A stretch of 64,000 nt of DNA from an uncultured Lachnospiraceae bacterium (GTDB lineage: Bacteria > Bacillota > Clostridia > Lachnospirales > Lachnospiraceae). Below the pieces are notes generated by a model. That model searched no databases, was not told the DNA's origin, and saw nothing but the letters and a program-made list of their open reading frames with translations. The stretch lies in contig CANRLR010000006.1 of the NCBI GenBank assembly GCA_947631505.1, forward strand, positions 62,001 to 126,000. Direction: 5' to 3'. Of the stretch, positions 44,301-52,102 are shown piece after piece. Both the position numbers and the translations under genes were made by a program. Each line of letters starts with the position of its first letter. Within the stretch, counting starts at the first letter, position 1.

Positions 44301-44463
44301 CTGTTAGTTCTGATTGAATCTCTGCTTTGTTCAGCACTGGCTGTACAGCACCGGTATCGGCATAAACCTTCTGCTTTTCTTCCTCAAAATGATTCAAAAA
44401 AATAACACTGAAAATAATAACTGATACAACACAAAATAGCATAACGGTAATTCTCTTTTTCAT
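41317..44463 (-). CDS. Secreted DNRLRE- and Kelch-repeat protein (WapA N-terminus-like)
   Basis: The 1048-aa protein has a signal peptide (about 1-36), then a very Lys-rich region (about 130-285) ending WWNSSKRKFPVQL as in WapA-type proteins. A DNRLRE domain (about 295-455, SADLKIENKTTMDMGSAHTY, then VDIHKVNTTWTPKKTT) is followed by a PPC-like sandwich (about 460-560), an FN3-like domain (about 560-640) and Kelch repeats (about 660-930; GKIYVLGGENERGAVNTFEV, DSIYVFGGRADSTGAGYS). A C-terminal domain resembles a cohesin/Big-like fold. It precedes the RHS gene by 17 bp with GGAGG before both, so the two are co-translated. Together they equal a WapA divided in two. It may anchor the RHS shell to the wall. 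Confidence 0.82.
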   Translation of the reverse strand: MKKRITVMLFCVVSVIIFSVIFLNHFEEEKQKVYADTGAVQPVLNKAEIQSELTGKRTKFTKTFSMSDGTFTAAVYSMPVNYKKGGQWSEIDTTLKKSSSKSYYKTKSTNLSIMAGKNYKSPFLIRLKRNKNQLSWTLAGLKTMSKKAKKKTSTIVKNPKKVSKTDLLNENQITYKNVRKNTTAIYQIYPEKITEILQVNKKTKNRSIQIKLNSGKLKVKVKKGRVYFKDKKGKAKYTRLATIVTDKKGVSTSKVKVTYNKKKKILTLKVNKKWWNSSKRKFPVQLRAAIKTDEHERDVSIGTAYRGTPKANYTYQSDMILKADTCYGYVKMKTIDELFSEHVSILSADLKIENKTTMDMGSAHTYDVDIHKVNTTWTPKKTTYKKRPSYDNNKTASFHLQKKGIYEADITNAVKDWYGKNEGRIRTANNGVALVANGSNGSYETKLSKYPYFTIRYDVTGFDGAVELKENIPIRRDVTKAGQENYYYFEPEKGIAYELYTSDSDNPAQMADTQGTLYDKEKNRLAFDENSGHGNNFMFVRSYDGRTYVRVKETNNKMGNYTITLKKRFEIPVLTGTEGNDSYIIRWNPVEKAKQYLIKIYDKNGLWEEKVVTDTEFTYQYTNDTREKTLAFTVTPRESEAVQGEASRKIYNTDRESEWSYVTPMREYRKNFSAVTVQGKIYVLGGENERGAVNTFEVYDTKKDSWSELRAFPLKSICGGAVAAAEDSIYVFGGRADSTGAGYSSIYKYDLSADTWIKVKDLPASSYGARAVLYNKNIYLFSGTGETLTVTEFDTETNEVKENVFTDKSDIINAFALDGRILLLCEKNHRLTVCEYDVDTSGYEEISAGEERTGVDYYQSGAVIDGRIYLSSVQETNKVIYYDVYADEWGELPVLNLQKENSLLCSCDHTLYSIGGSMNGFGTLDAVEKYETNVETIQKKLAAEKGQFYELQLNGGGLKKKKDYIVSLRIDSDVLSFSDICSYATEEELKAGMDGIKLLYCNKEKGVMVLRVDGTLEAGDTLEAYESVTVEALQSGVTTVSMQVQTKE

Positions 44464-44534
44464 TCTTATCCTCCGCTTCCAAATACATTTTTATTACTGT
44501 CATACCACATTTTAAAAGCAATTTCAAGTATAGG

Positions 44535-44644
44535 TGCAATCTTTGCATTTTAAGTGCATTTTTTGCAAATAATACACGCAAATTGCATTACCAAAATGTA
44601 TTATTATCATCCAAAAATGCATGCATAATTTATCCCAATCTGCA
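44535..44644. promoter_or_regulatory. Helically phased TGCA repeats upstream of the RHS operon
   Basis: TGCA occurs at 44535, 44544, 44555, 44564, 44584, 44618, 44622 and 44641; the first five are spaced 9, 11, 9 and 20 bp, i.e. about one or two helical turns, many as TGCATTT. They lie 72-180 bp upstream of the DNRLRE gene (44463) and upstream of veg. This looks like a multi-site operator for cooperative binding. The bound protein is unknown. Confidence 0.5.
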
Positions 44645-44658
44645 TATAATGTAAGTAG

Positions 44659-44755
44659 CGTGTCTTACTATTTATACCAAAAATTGACATTTCATACATT
44701 ATGTGATAAACTAAGACACGTACACAATATGTCGTAGTTTATCTTAGTAAACTAC
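44659..44755 (+). promoter_or_regulatory. veg promoter and 5' UTR with inverted repeats
   Basis: TTGACA (44684-44689), a 17-nt spacer and TAAACT (44707-44712) form a strong promoter. It is flanked by CGTGTCTTA (44659-44667) and TAAGACACG (44712-44720), an inverted repeat that brackets it and suggests looping or a dimeric repressor. In the leader, GTAGTTTA (44734-44741) pairs with TAAACTAC (44748-44755) just before the ribosome site, so translation may also be modulated. Confidence 0.6.
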
Positions 44756-44775
44756 ATGAAATGGAGGTAGTGATT

Positions 44776-45015
44776 ATGGTAAGTGCCACAGTCGGCAACG
44801 TTCGCCGGGCAGTATCCAAGCACATTGGAAGCAAAGTGCTTGTTAAAAGTAATCTCGGACGACATAAATATGATGTGACGGAAGGTATTATTACCGAAAC
44901 ATATCCATGCATATTTTTGGTACAAGTGAAAAATGAAGAGGAAGATACGGTGCAGACCGTTTCTTACAGTTATACAGATGTAATTACAAGAGATGTACAA
45001 TTAACGCTTTGCTAA
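44776..45015 (+). CDS. veg: Veg-family protein
   Basis: The 79-aa protein starts at ATG 44776, placed by GGAGGT eight bases upstream; an in-frame ATG at 44761 lies before that site. It has the Veg/DUF1021 features: VRRAVSKHIGSKVLVKSNLG, then the beta-strand pattern EGIITETYPCIFLVQVK and VSYSYTDVITRDVQL. In B. subtilis Veg is abundant, cytoplasmic, and affects biofilm matrix genes and germination. It has its own strong promoter and terminator, so it is a single-gene transcript. Confidence 0.92.
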   Translation: MVSATVGNVRRAVSKHIGSKVLVKSNLGRHKYDVTEGIITETYPCIFLVQVKNEEEDTVQTVSYSYTDVITRDVQLTLC

Positions 45016-45038
45016 CAGCGTCATAATATTTTAAAGCA

Positions 45039-45090
45039 AAAAGAATCGGTGAATCTTATGAGTGTATGGATTTTCCGGTTCTTTTTTTTC
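45039..45090 (+). terminator. Intrinsic terminator of veg
   Basis: AAAAGAATCGG (45039-45049) pairs with CCGGTTCTTTT (45075-45085) with one G-T pair, and the right arm runs into TTTTTTTT. The loop is 25 nt. Confidence 0.8.
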
Positions 45091-45175
45091 TTCTTTCTGA
45101 ATATACTTTCCTATAATAGAAGTGGTGTGAAAAGCTTCTTATAAAATAACTGTATAAACAAGGAGGCAACGCAAA

Positions 45176-46732
45176 TTGAGACTGGTAACACAGAGAGTTT
45201 ATATGAACCGCTGCAACTGCCGGGATTCCAGACAAGTAACACTGGATCGGGATTTTAATGTACCGGATGCCAAACCGGATGCATTAAGCATCATGAAAGA
45301 ACAGGGGAATATACAGATTGAGGAAGTTCACATGGCAGATGGCAAAGCCAGTGTGAAGGGAGAACTTACTTTTCAAATACTATATGCCGTGGATGGTGAA
45401 ATGCCAGTGAGCGAAATGAACGGTGCCATTCCTTTTGAAGAAATGATTCCGTTATCCTGTGCAGACAGAGATGACGAATTAACGGTAAATGCCACGATAG
45501 AGGATTTACGAAGTGAATTAATAAATTCAAGAAAATTAGGATTGAAGGCAATTCTAAATCTGGAGGTGGCTGCAGAAACCGTTTGTGATGGAGAAGGAGC
45601 GGTTGATGTAGAAGATTCGGAAAATGTATTTTTTCAAAAGAAAACATTAGACATTTCCCGGCTTGCCTTTACACGAAAGGATACTCTCCGCGTAAGAGAT
45701 GAATGGAAAATTCCCGGTACAAAGGATTCCATTGGTCAGATTCTCTACTCCAATATACAACTGGGCGAAATCAATACCCGAATGGAAGAAAATTCACTGC
45801 GGGTGGATGGACAGGCGAGAATCTTTATCATATATCTCAGTGACAGTGAAGAACCGGAAATGAATTATTATGAAAATATAATTCCGATAGAGGGAAATCT
45901 GGATTGCGGCGGTTGTGACAGCAGCATGGTAGCACAGGTAATTACCGGAATCCACAGCCGCGACTTAGAGATTAAAGAGGATGAAGATGGTGAAAGCCGT
46001 GTATTAGATGTAGAGCTCGTTCTAGACTTTAACATAAAGGTATATGGACAGGAACAGCTGGAATTACTTACCGACTTTTATTCCACAAGAGAAATATGCA
46101 AACCCGTATATGAAGATTCTTATTTTGAAAATTTATTGGTACAGAACAAAAACCGCATTCGTATCAGTGGAAAAATCTCTTTGGATAACCGGGTACCATT
46201 ACAGATTTGGGATGTCAGCGGTGAAGTCCGTATTGACCGCAAAGAACCAAAAGAAAATGGTATGGAAGTGGAAGGTATTGTAGATGTCAGCATCCTGTAC
46301 CGCACAGAGGACAGCCGTATTCCTCTGGCATCCGCCAAGGGAACCCTGCCCTTTTCCCAATTTGTAGAGGCAGAGGGAATGGACGAAAATTCCAACGTGT
46401 GGTTTCAGGCAAGTCTGGAACAGATTAACGGCAACATAACGAACGATAAGGAAATTGAAATAAAAGCGGTTGCCGCTCTGGAAATCGTTGCCTTTGAACG
46501 GATTGAAGAACCGATTATTGCTGATTTTGAATGTGAACCAATTGATTGGAAGGCAAGAAGCCGGGAGCCCGGTATGGTAGGTTACGTCGTGCAGGCCGGT
46601 GAAGAGCTCTGGGACATTGCCAAACGATTCTTTACAACGAAAGAAGCCATTATGGAAATGAATGAAATGGAAAAAGAACAGGTAAAAGAGGGTGAAATCC
46701 TTTTAGTCCTGAAGGAAGTAACACCATCCTAG
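45176..46732 (+). CDS. sipL: SPOCS (DUF3794) and LysM protein, SipL-like spore coat morphogenesis
   Basis: The 518-aa protein begins at a TTG (45176) with AAGGAGG nine bases upstream; the next ATG has no good site. Repeated SPOCS units cover residues 30-450 (DFNVPDAKPDALSIMKEQGN, VHMADGKASVKGELTFQILY; a second from about 180; a third from about 330). A C-terminal LysM (about 465-515, GYVVQAGEELWDIAKRFFTT, LLVLKE) follows. C. difficile SipL, of nearly the same length and layout, works at the mother-cell side of the forespore in coat assembly with SpoIVA. Expression is expected under sigma-E, but I see no clear promoter. Confidence 0.85.
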   Translation: MRLVTQRVYMNRCNCRDSRQVTLDRDFNVPDAKPDALSIMKEQGNIQIEEVHMADGKASVKGELTFQILYAVDGEMPVSEMNGAIPFEEMIPLSCADRDDELTVNATIEDLRSELINSRKLGLKAILNLEVAAETVCDGEGAVDVEDSENVFFQKKTLDISRLAFTRKDTLRVRDEWKIPGTKDSIGQILYSNIQLGEINTRMEENSLRVDGQARIFIIYLSDSEEPEMNYYENIIPIEGNLDCGGCDSSMVAQVITGIHSRDLEIKEDEDGESRVLDVELVLDFNIKVYGQEQLELLTDFYSTREICKPVYEDSYFENLLVQNKNRIRISGKISLDNRVPLQIWDVSGEVRIDRKEPKENGMEVEGIVDVSILYRTEDSRIPLASAKGTLPFSQFVEAEGMDENSNVWFQASLEQINGNITNDKEIEIKAVAALEIVAFERIEEPIIADFECEPIDWKARSREPGMVGYVVQAGEELWDIAKRFFTTKEAIMEMNEMEKEQVKEGEILLVLKEVTPS

Positions 46733-46796
46733 AAAAAGTAATTTGACAAAGTACGATAAAACAAATATAATTGCAAAAAACGAAGGGAGTACAAAT

Positions 46797-47891
46797 GTGG
46801 AAAAAATAAGACAGTTCCTAAAGCGAAAAGACATTGAAATATCTCTGAAACGATATGGTATTGATGCACTGGGAGCGATGGCACAAGGGCTTTTCTGTTC
46901 CCTCCTGATCGGTACTATACTTAATACAATCGGTACACAATTTCATATCTCATTTCTTACGATGCCGGTGGCAGCCATCCAGAATACGGAATATACCGTA
47001 GGAGGTTTAGCCACTGCCATGAGCGGTCCCGCCATGGCAGTGGCTATCGGCTATGCTCTTCATTGTCCGCCTCTTGTACTATTTTCTTTGATTACGGTCG
47101 GCTTTGCGGCGAATACACTGGGAGGTGCCGGCGGACCTTTGGCTGTACTTTTCATTGCCATTGTAACAGCAGAAATCGGAAAAGCCGTATCGAAAGAAAC
47201 CAAAATCGATATATTACTGACACCACTTATTACAATCGGAACCGGGATAGCGTTATCTGTGTGGTGGGCTCCGGGACTTGGATTTATTGCCTCCAAGGTA
47301 GGAAGCCTGATTATGTGGTCAACCAATTTACAGCCATTTCTTATGGGAATTCTTGTTTCGGTATTTGTGGGTATTGCTCTTACCCTGCCAATTTCCTCCG
47401 CGGCAATCTGTGCAGCACTGGGACTTACCGGACTTGCCGGCGGTGCCGCTGTGGCAGGCTGTTGTGCCCAAATGGTTGGATTTGCGGTCATTTCCTTTCC
47501 AGAAAATAAATGGGGCGGTCTGATTTCTCAGGGAATCGGAACCTCCATGCTGCAAATGGGAAATATCGTAAAAAATCCGAAAATATGGATAGCTCCTATT
47601 GCCGCTTCGGCAATTACCGGTCCCCTTGCCACCTGCGTCTTTCATTTGGAAATGAACGGTACCCCGGTTTCTTCCGGTATGGGAACCTGCGGATTAGTCG
47701 GCCAGATCGGTATATATACCGGCTGGATGAATGATCTTGCATCCGGTACCAAAAGTGGCGTGACCTCACTGGATTGGGCCGGATTAATTCTTATTTCCTT
47801 TGTCCTTCCGGCAATATTGAGCTTAGCCATTAATTCCATATTAAAGAAAATTGGCTGGGTAAAAGATGGTGACATGAAATTAGCAGAATAA
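46797..47891 (+). CDS. PTS EIIC_2-type membrane protein (PfoR-like)
   Basis: The start at GTG 46797 (AAGGGAG seven bases ahead) gives 364 aa; an in-frame TTG at 46743 adds 18 residues but lacks a site. The protein has about ten hydrophobic segments rich in Gly/Ala (GPAMAVAIGYALHCPPLVLF, NTLGGAGGPLAVLFI, ALGLTGLAGGAAVAGCC). The soluble N-terminal end is short and basic. It matches the EIIC_2/PfoR family, named after the putative regulator of perfringolysin O in C. perfringens. No EIIA/EIIB or HPr gene is near, so sugar phosphotransfer is doubtful. It may transport or sense a small solute. Confidence 0.8.
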   Translation: MEKIRQFLKRKDIEISLKRYGIDALGAMAQGLFCSLLIGTILNTIGTQFHISFLTMPVAAIQNTEYTVGGLATAMSGPAMAVAIGYALHCPPLVLFSLITVGFAANTLGGAGGPLAVLFIAIVTAEIGKAVSKETKIDILLTPLITIGTGIALSVWWAPGLGFIASKVGSLIMWSTNLQPFLMGILVSVFVGIALTLPISSAAICAALGLTGLAGGAAVAGCCAQMVGFAVISFPENKWGGLISQGIGTSMLQMGNIVKNPKIWIAPIAASAITGPLATCVFHLEMNGTPVSSGMGTCGLVGQIGIYTGWMNDLASGTKSGVTSLDWAGLILISFVLPAILSLAINSILKKIGWVKDGDMKLAE

Positions 47892-47902
47892 ATCAGACGA
47901 TA

Positions 47903-47935
47903 AAGGGGCAGCCAAAGGCATGCCCCTTAAATAAT
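47903..47935. terminator. Bidirectional terminator between convergent genes
   Basis: AAGGGGCA (47903-47910) pairs with TGCCCCTT (47921-47928), loop GCCAAAGGCA (itself GCC/GGC). AAATAAT follows on the plus strand. It separates the PfoR-like gene from the deacetylase operon. Confidence 0.65.
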
Positions 47936-47939
47936 GCTA

Positions 47940-48749
47940 TTAGGAATAAAATTCATCCAATGTACCGAACCGGTAACCTTTCTTTTTCATATTTTTTATA
48001 ATCTGCGGCAATGCCTCCGTATTGGACTTTGAACAGGCATGAACAAGTGGTATCATACCATTGTGATGATAAGTCTCAAACCTCTGGATCACATAATCTT
48101 TCCCCGGCTGGTTCGCCGTATCATAATCATAATAGGCAAGACTCCAAAAAATAGTAGCATAACCAAGGCTCTGTGCCACCTTTACACTTCTCCTGCTGAA
48201 GTTTCCTTCCGGCGGCCGGATAAAGGAATCCATTTCGTATCCGGTAAGCTTTTTCATTGTCTTGGCACACTGGTTGATTTCTTTTTTAATCCGGCTCACA
48301 CTTAATTTTGCCATTCTCGCATGAGTGCAGGTATGGCAGCCAACTAAATGTCCCTCTTTTTTCATCCGCTTCACAAGTTTTGTGGAACTCTTTATATAAG
48401 GCTCTGTCACAAAAAATATCGCCTTCACCTTATTCTTTTTCAAAGTATTCAATATCTTTTTTGTATATCCCGCCTCATATCCACAATCAAAGGTAAGATA
48501 GATTACTTTGTCTTTCTTGGAATGTTTTCCTACATAATAGGCATCATCCTTTTTCAATTTCCAGCCCCGTGGCCCCGAACCGCCTGATTTCTTATGATTT
48601 TTGTTCAAACTCAGTCCCCAGTTATATGAGGTTGTCGAATAGTCTTTCAAGGCCTTTTTCTTTTTTGCACTTATTTCTCCTCTATCTGTACATATTGTCA
48701 ATAACATTGCAAGACAAAGAAAAATTGCAATTCCCTGTTTCTTTTTCAT
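47940..48749 (-). CDS. pdaA: PdaA-like polysaccharide deacetylase
   Basis: The 269-aa secreted protein has a signal peptide (about 1-28) and a CE4 NodB domain: the catalytic/metal motif LTFDCGYEAGYT (Asp88; PdaA-type rather than the usual TFDDGP), His139 and His143 in GCHTCTH, and RPPEGNFSRR (Arg178), with SNTEALPQ near the end. N-terminal WGLSLNKNHKKSG matches the PdaA family, which deacetylates MurNAc during muramic-delta-lactam formation in spore cortex. It is the last gene of the leftward operon behind three sulfotransferases (20 bp after the third), an unusual partner set, so another glycan target is possible. Confidence 0.85.
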   Translation of the reverse strand: MKKKQGIAIFLCLAMLLTICTDRGEISAKKKKALKDYSTTSYNWGLSLNKNHKKSGGSGPRGWKLKKDDAYYVGKHSKKDKVIYLTFDCGYEAGYTKKILNTLKKNKVKAIFFVTEPYIKSSTKLVKRMKKEGHLVGCHTCTHARMAKLSVSRIKKEINQCAKTMKKLTGYEMDSFIRPPEGNFSRRSVKVAQSLGYATIFWSLAYYDYDTANQPGKDYVIQRFETYHHNGMIPLVHACSKSNTEALPQIIKNMKKKGYRFGTLDEFYS

Positions 48750-48769
48750 TTGCTCATCCTTTTTGTTTC

Positions 48770-50398
48770 CTATTTAATTTCTGTATTGACGGGAGCAGGA
48801 ACCTCGGTTGGTAAATTGTAAAAAATACCAAAATCATACTTTATCACCCGATAAGCATATCTTTTTGATTTGTAAGTAAACTTACGAATCATTTTTCCTT
48901 CACTGTCATACTCACCATACGTATGATTCATACCGCTGTTGAATGTTATATTTCCATAATAATGCTGAACTCCGCTTACCACACTGGAATACGGTACGGA
49001 AAATTTCTTGACGAGTTTATACGTTTTTTTCTTTTCATCCACAAGATACTTATAATAATACGACGCTTTTCCTTTGCGATAGCTTCCGACACCCTTGTAT
49101 TTTTTCCAATTAAATTTAGGGAGCGTTTTTGCACTTCCAAAATTATTATTATACAGATAAAGGTAATACTGTCCTGACGGCAGGGTACTGTCCTTTTCAA
49201 CCGTAATCGTATGCTGTCCGGCATGTCCCACGAAGTTTTTACCGACCCGTTTCAACAAGTATTTTTTAAATTTTGTTTTGTTATAAAGGGTTCCACTATG
49301 AATAATATAATCAATTTTCGGCTTGGAATAAATATTTTTCACTTTTATCAGAGAGCTTTCCTCCCTGCTGCTTACAATCAACTCTCCGTCATTTACCAAA
49401 TCCAGAGAATTCAAATGCAGCCAGTCGAGTTCCGTACCACCATATGTATTTTTACCGCTCTTTCTCTGAACATGCTTCTTTCGCATAGATGACATCAAGG
49501 AGGAGAAATCAACTAATTTTTTTACCTTTTTCGTGTTCAGATCCACCGAAATCACAACATCTTCAATCGTATTCTTTTTTTTGTCATTCACAAGACATAA
49601 CAGCTTTTTGTGTGATTCATCATACATAAAATCGTGATGTAATTGGTAGCCCTTCAGCGTAATCTTTTTTACTACCCGCCCCAAACGGTTCATAATCGCA
49701 ATCTTATTTAGGTCATAAGAAAAAATCCATTTGCCGTCAACTGTAAGGATCCGGTCCGTGCGATATCCATTTAACGGTGTCCGTCCACGATTTACCCCTT
49801 TATTATCATAATAATAAATGTTGGTCGCTTTCGATTTATCGTGTCCGAACATGGCATAAATACCCTCACTGACTGCTGCCTTGCTTTTTCCCTTTTTTAC
49901 CTTCGTAATTTTTGGAATCACCTTGTCCTTTTTCATTGTTATGGAATATTTCATCTCTTTTTTAAGGACCTGATTTTCATCATAAAATTGTAACCGTATC
50001 GTATTTTTTTTGCCTGCCACCAAACCGGTAATCAGATACTCATGCTCTGTCGTCAGCTGATTCTTTCCATTATTGACTAACCGATGGGAGATTGTCTCAG
50101 CACCGCTTGCTGTTATCGTACAATTTACATAATAAGGTTCTTCGGAAATCCCATAAAAATAAATCGAAGTGCTCATTGTTCCAAATGGATTTTTTACAAG
50201 TAACGGATTCGTAATGGTTCTTTTTGTCTTTTTCCATTTGTTTATCTGATTCAATGCCTGTTTCTGGTATTTCTGCGTATAAACATTTTTATAAGAATGC
50301 TTCACTGTCTTTACTGCTGCATGTGAATTTATTGTATAAAAAAGAGAACCTCCAAGCAATAAACCGAATACAATAATCAAAATTTTCTTATTTTTCAC
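48770..50398 (-). CDS. Arylsulfate sulfotransferase, PAPS-independent (copy 1 of 3)
   Basis: The start at GTG 50398 (GGAGGT five bases ahead) gives 542 aa; an ATG at 50410 would overlap that site. It has a signal anchor (about 4-27), a beta-sandwich N-terminal domain (about 30-160) and a beta-propeller with the ASST active-site set: LHHDFMYD (His255), DWLHLNS (His328), SSREESS (Arg345) and GHAGQHTITV (His396, the likely sulfurylated histidine by analogy with E. coli AssT). It would move sulfate from one phenol to another outside the cell. It differs from the other copies in its high Lys content. Third gene of the operon. Confidence 0.88.
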   Translation of the reverse strand: MKNKKILIIVFGLLLGGSLFYTINSHAAVKTVKHSYKNVYTQKYQKQALNQINKWKKTKRTITNPLLVKNPFGTMSTSIYFYGISEEPYYVNCTITASGAETISHRLVNNGKNQLTTEHEYLITGLVAGKKNTIRLQFYDENQVLKKEMKYSITMKKDKVIPKITKVKKGKSKAAVSEGIYAMFGHDKSKATNIYYYDNKGVNRGRTPLNGYRTDRILTVDGKWIFSYDLNKIAIMNRLGRVVKKITLKGYQLHHDFMYDESHKKLLCLVNDKKKNTIEDVVISVDLNTKKVKKLVDFSSLMSSMRKKHVQRKSGKNTYGGTELDWLHLNSLDLVNDGELIVSSREESSLIKVKNIYSKPKIDYIIHSGTLYNKTKFKKYLLKRVGKNFVGHAGQHTITVEKDSTLPSGQYYLYLYNNNFGSAKTLPKFNWKKYKGVGSYRKGKASYYYKYLVDEKKKTYKLVKKFSVPYSSVVSGVQHYYGNITFNSGMNHTYGEYDSEGKMIRKFTYKSKRYAYRVIKYDFGIFYNLPTEVPAPVNTEIK

Positions 50399-50439
50399 AC
50401 TGACCTCCATTCCATAGCGTTTAAGCAAAGGAAGTTCCT

Positions 50440-52086
50440 TTATCCAACATAAAATATATCCTCAAAATTATACTTAATGACACGATAGGCATATCGTTCT
50501 GCTTGGTAAGTATAGGTACAGATCATGTTTCCATCCTTGTCATACTCGCCATAGGTGTGGTCCATACCACTACTGAACGTTATATTATCACCAAAGTAAT
50601 TTACCCCGCTTACGACACTGGAGTACGGAACCTCAAACTGCTGGACCATTTTATACGTTCTCTTATTTTCATCCACTAAAAATTTTGTAAAATAAGATGC
50701 TGTTCCTTCCCGGTAAGTTCCCACTCCTGGATATAAACTCCAGTCAAAATCAGGAAGTGTTTTTGCACTGCCGAAATTGTTGTCATAGAAAAACAAATAA
50801 TACTGATTCTCTTTTAAATTCTTATCGTGTTCCACCGTTACCGTATGCTGTCCGGCCGGTCCGACAATTTTTCCTTTTGATTTTAAAAGCAGCTTTTCAT
50901 ACTTAGTTCCTTCATACAAAGAACCCTTATGAATCAAATAATCAATGGAAGGATTCTCATAAATATCATTGATTTTGATCAGAACACTCTCTTCTCTGCT
51001 GCTGAAAACAGCATCCTTATCATTTAACATGTCGAAAGAATTCAGATGGAGCCAGTCAAGCTCTGTTCCTCCATATGTGTTCTTTCCCCCCTTACGCTGG
51101 ACAGAACAATCTCTCATGTCCTGTAACAGCACTTCAAAATCAACTAAATGTGTAACCTCTCCAGTCTCTAAACTAACAGAAACCAGCACATCTTCAATCG
51201 TATCCTTATCACCGTCATTCACAAGACAAAGAATTAACTTTTTCTTTGCATCATACATAAAATCATGATGCAGCTTATATTTACCTAAATTTACTTTCTT
51301 TATTACCTTCCCCAAACGGTTTACTACCGCAATATCCGAAAGACTATAGGAATACACCATATTTCCATCAATCGTTAAAATACGGTCTGTCCGGTACTTA
51401 TTCAATGGTGTTTTTCCCCGGCTCACCCCGTCATTGTCAAAATAATATATATTTTTTGCTTTGGATTTATCATGTCCCAAAATGGCAAACAATCCGTCTG
51501 TCAGTGCCGCTTTACTCTCACCCTTCTCCACCTTGGTAATCGCCGGTATTTCTTTATCCGTATTTAATCTGACCGTATAGCTCTTTTCCTGAAGCAGCCG
51601 GTCCGAACCATCATAAAAGGATAGTTTGATCTGATTCGACTGTCCTGCTGCCAAGCCGGTTATCAAATATTCCTGTTCTTTTGTCAGACCATTTTCGCTA
51701 TCATTTTTCAGACGGTTTTTTAGGACACTGCCGCGCTCCGGTGTAATTTCGCAAATCACATAGCTGTCTGACTCTGTTCTGGCATAATAATAAAATCCCC
51801 CTGTATTTGTCCCATATGGATTCCAAATTAACAACGGACTTTCCACAGAATATACATTTTCCTGTTTCCATTCTGCAATCTGCCTGTCTGCTTCTGCCTG
51901 ATATTCATCGGAATAAATGTTTTTCGTTTCATGTACAACCTCTTCGACTGTACAATCGGACTCCAAAATACCAGCTGTCTGCTGCTCCTTCGCTGTTCTA
52001 TGCGATTTTTTCCATTGAACTGCTCCGAATACAGCAGCTCCAGCTAATATAATTGTTACAATACTCAGGATTACTTTCTTTTTCAT
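50440..52086 (-). CDS. Arylsulfate sulfotransferase, PAPS-independent (copy 2 of 3)
   Basis: The start at ATG 52086 (GGAGA ahead) gives 548 aa. N-terminal anchor (about 4-22), then domain order as in copy 1: N-terminal sandwich with the NPYGTNTGGFYYYARTESDS segment, then the propeller with LHHDFMYD, ELDWLHLNSFD, FSSREESVLI and GPAGQHTVTVE. All four catalytic positions are kept. YPGVGTYREGTASYFTKFLV and SSVVSGVNYFGDN near the end are shared with the other copies. It starts 16 bp after copy 3 and ends 41 bp before copy 1. Divergence is well beyond recent duplication, which suggests distinct acceptors or donors. Confidence 0.88.
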   Translation of the reverse strand: MKKKVILSIVTIILAGAAVFGAVQWKKSHRTAKEQQTAGILESDCTVEEVVHETKNIYSDEYQAEADRQIAEWKQENVYSVESPLLIWNPYGTNTGGFYYYARTESDSYVICEITPERGSVLKNRLKNDSENGLTKEQEYLITGLAAGQSNQIKLSFYDGSDRLLQEKSYTVRLNTDKEIPAITKVEKGESKAALTDGLFAILGHDKSKAKNIYYFDNDGVSRGKTPLNKYRTDRILTIDGNMVYSYSLSDIAVVNRLGKVIKKVNLGKYKLHHDFMYDAKKKLILCLVNDGDKDTIEDVLVSVSLETGEVTHLVDFEVLLQDMRDCSVQRKGGKNTYGGTELDWLHLNSFDMLNDKDAVFSSREESVLIKINDIYENPSIDYLIHKGSLYEGTKYEKLLLKSKGKIVGPAGQHTVTVEHDKNLKENQYYLFFYDNNFGSAKTLPDFDWSLYPGVGTYREGTASYFTKFLVDENKRTYKMVQQFEVPYSSVVSGVNYFGDNITFSSGMDHTYGEYDKDGNMICTYTYQAERYAYRVIKYNFEDIFYVG

Positions 52087-52102
52087 CGGTTTTCTCCAGC
52101 CA

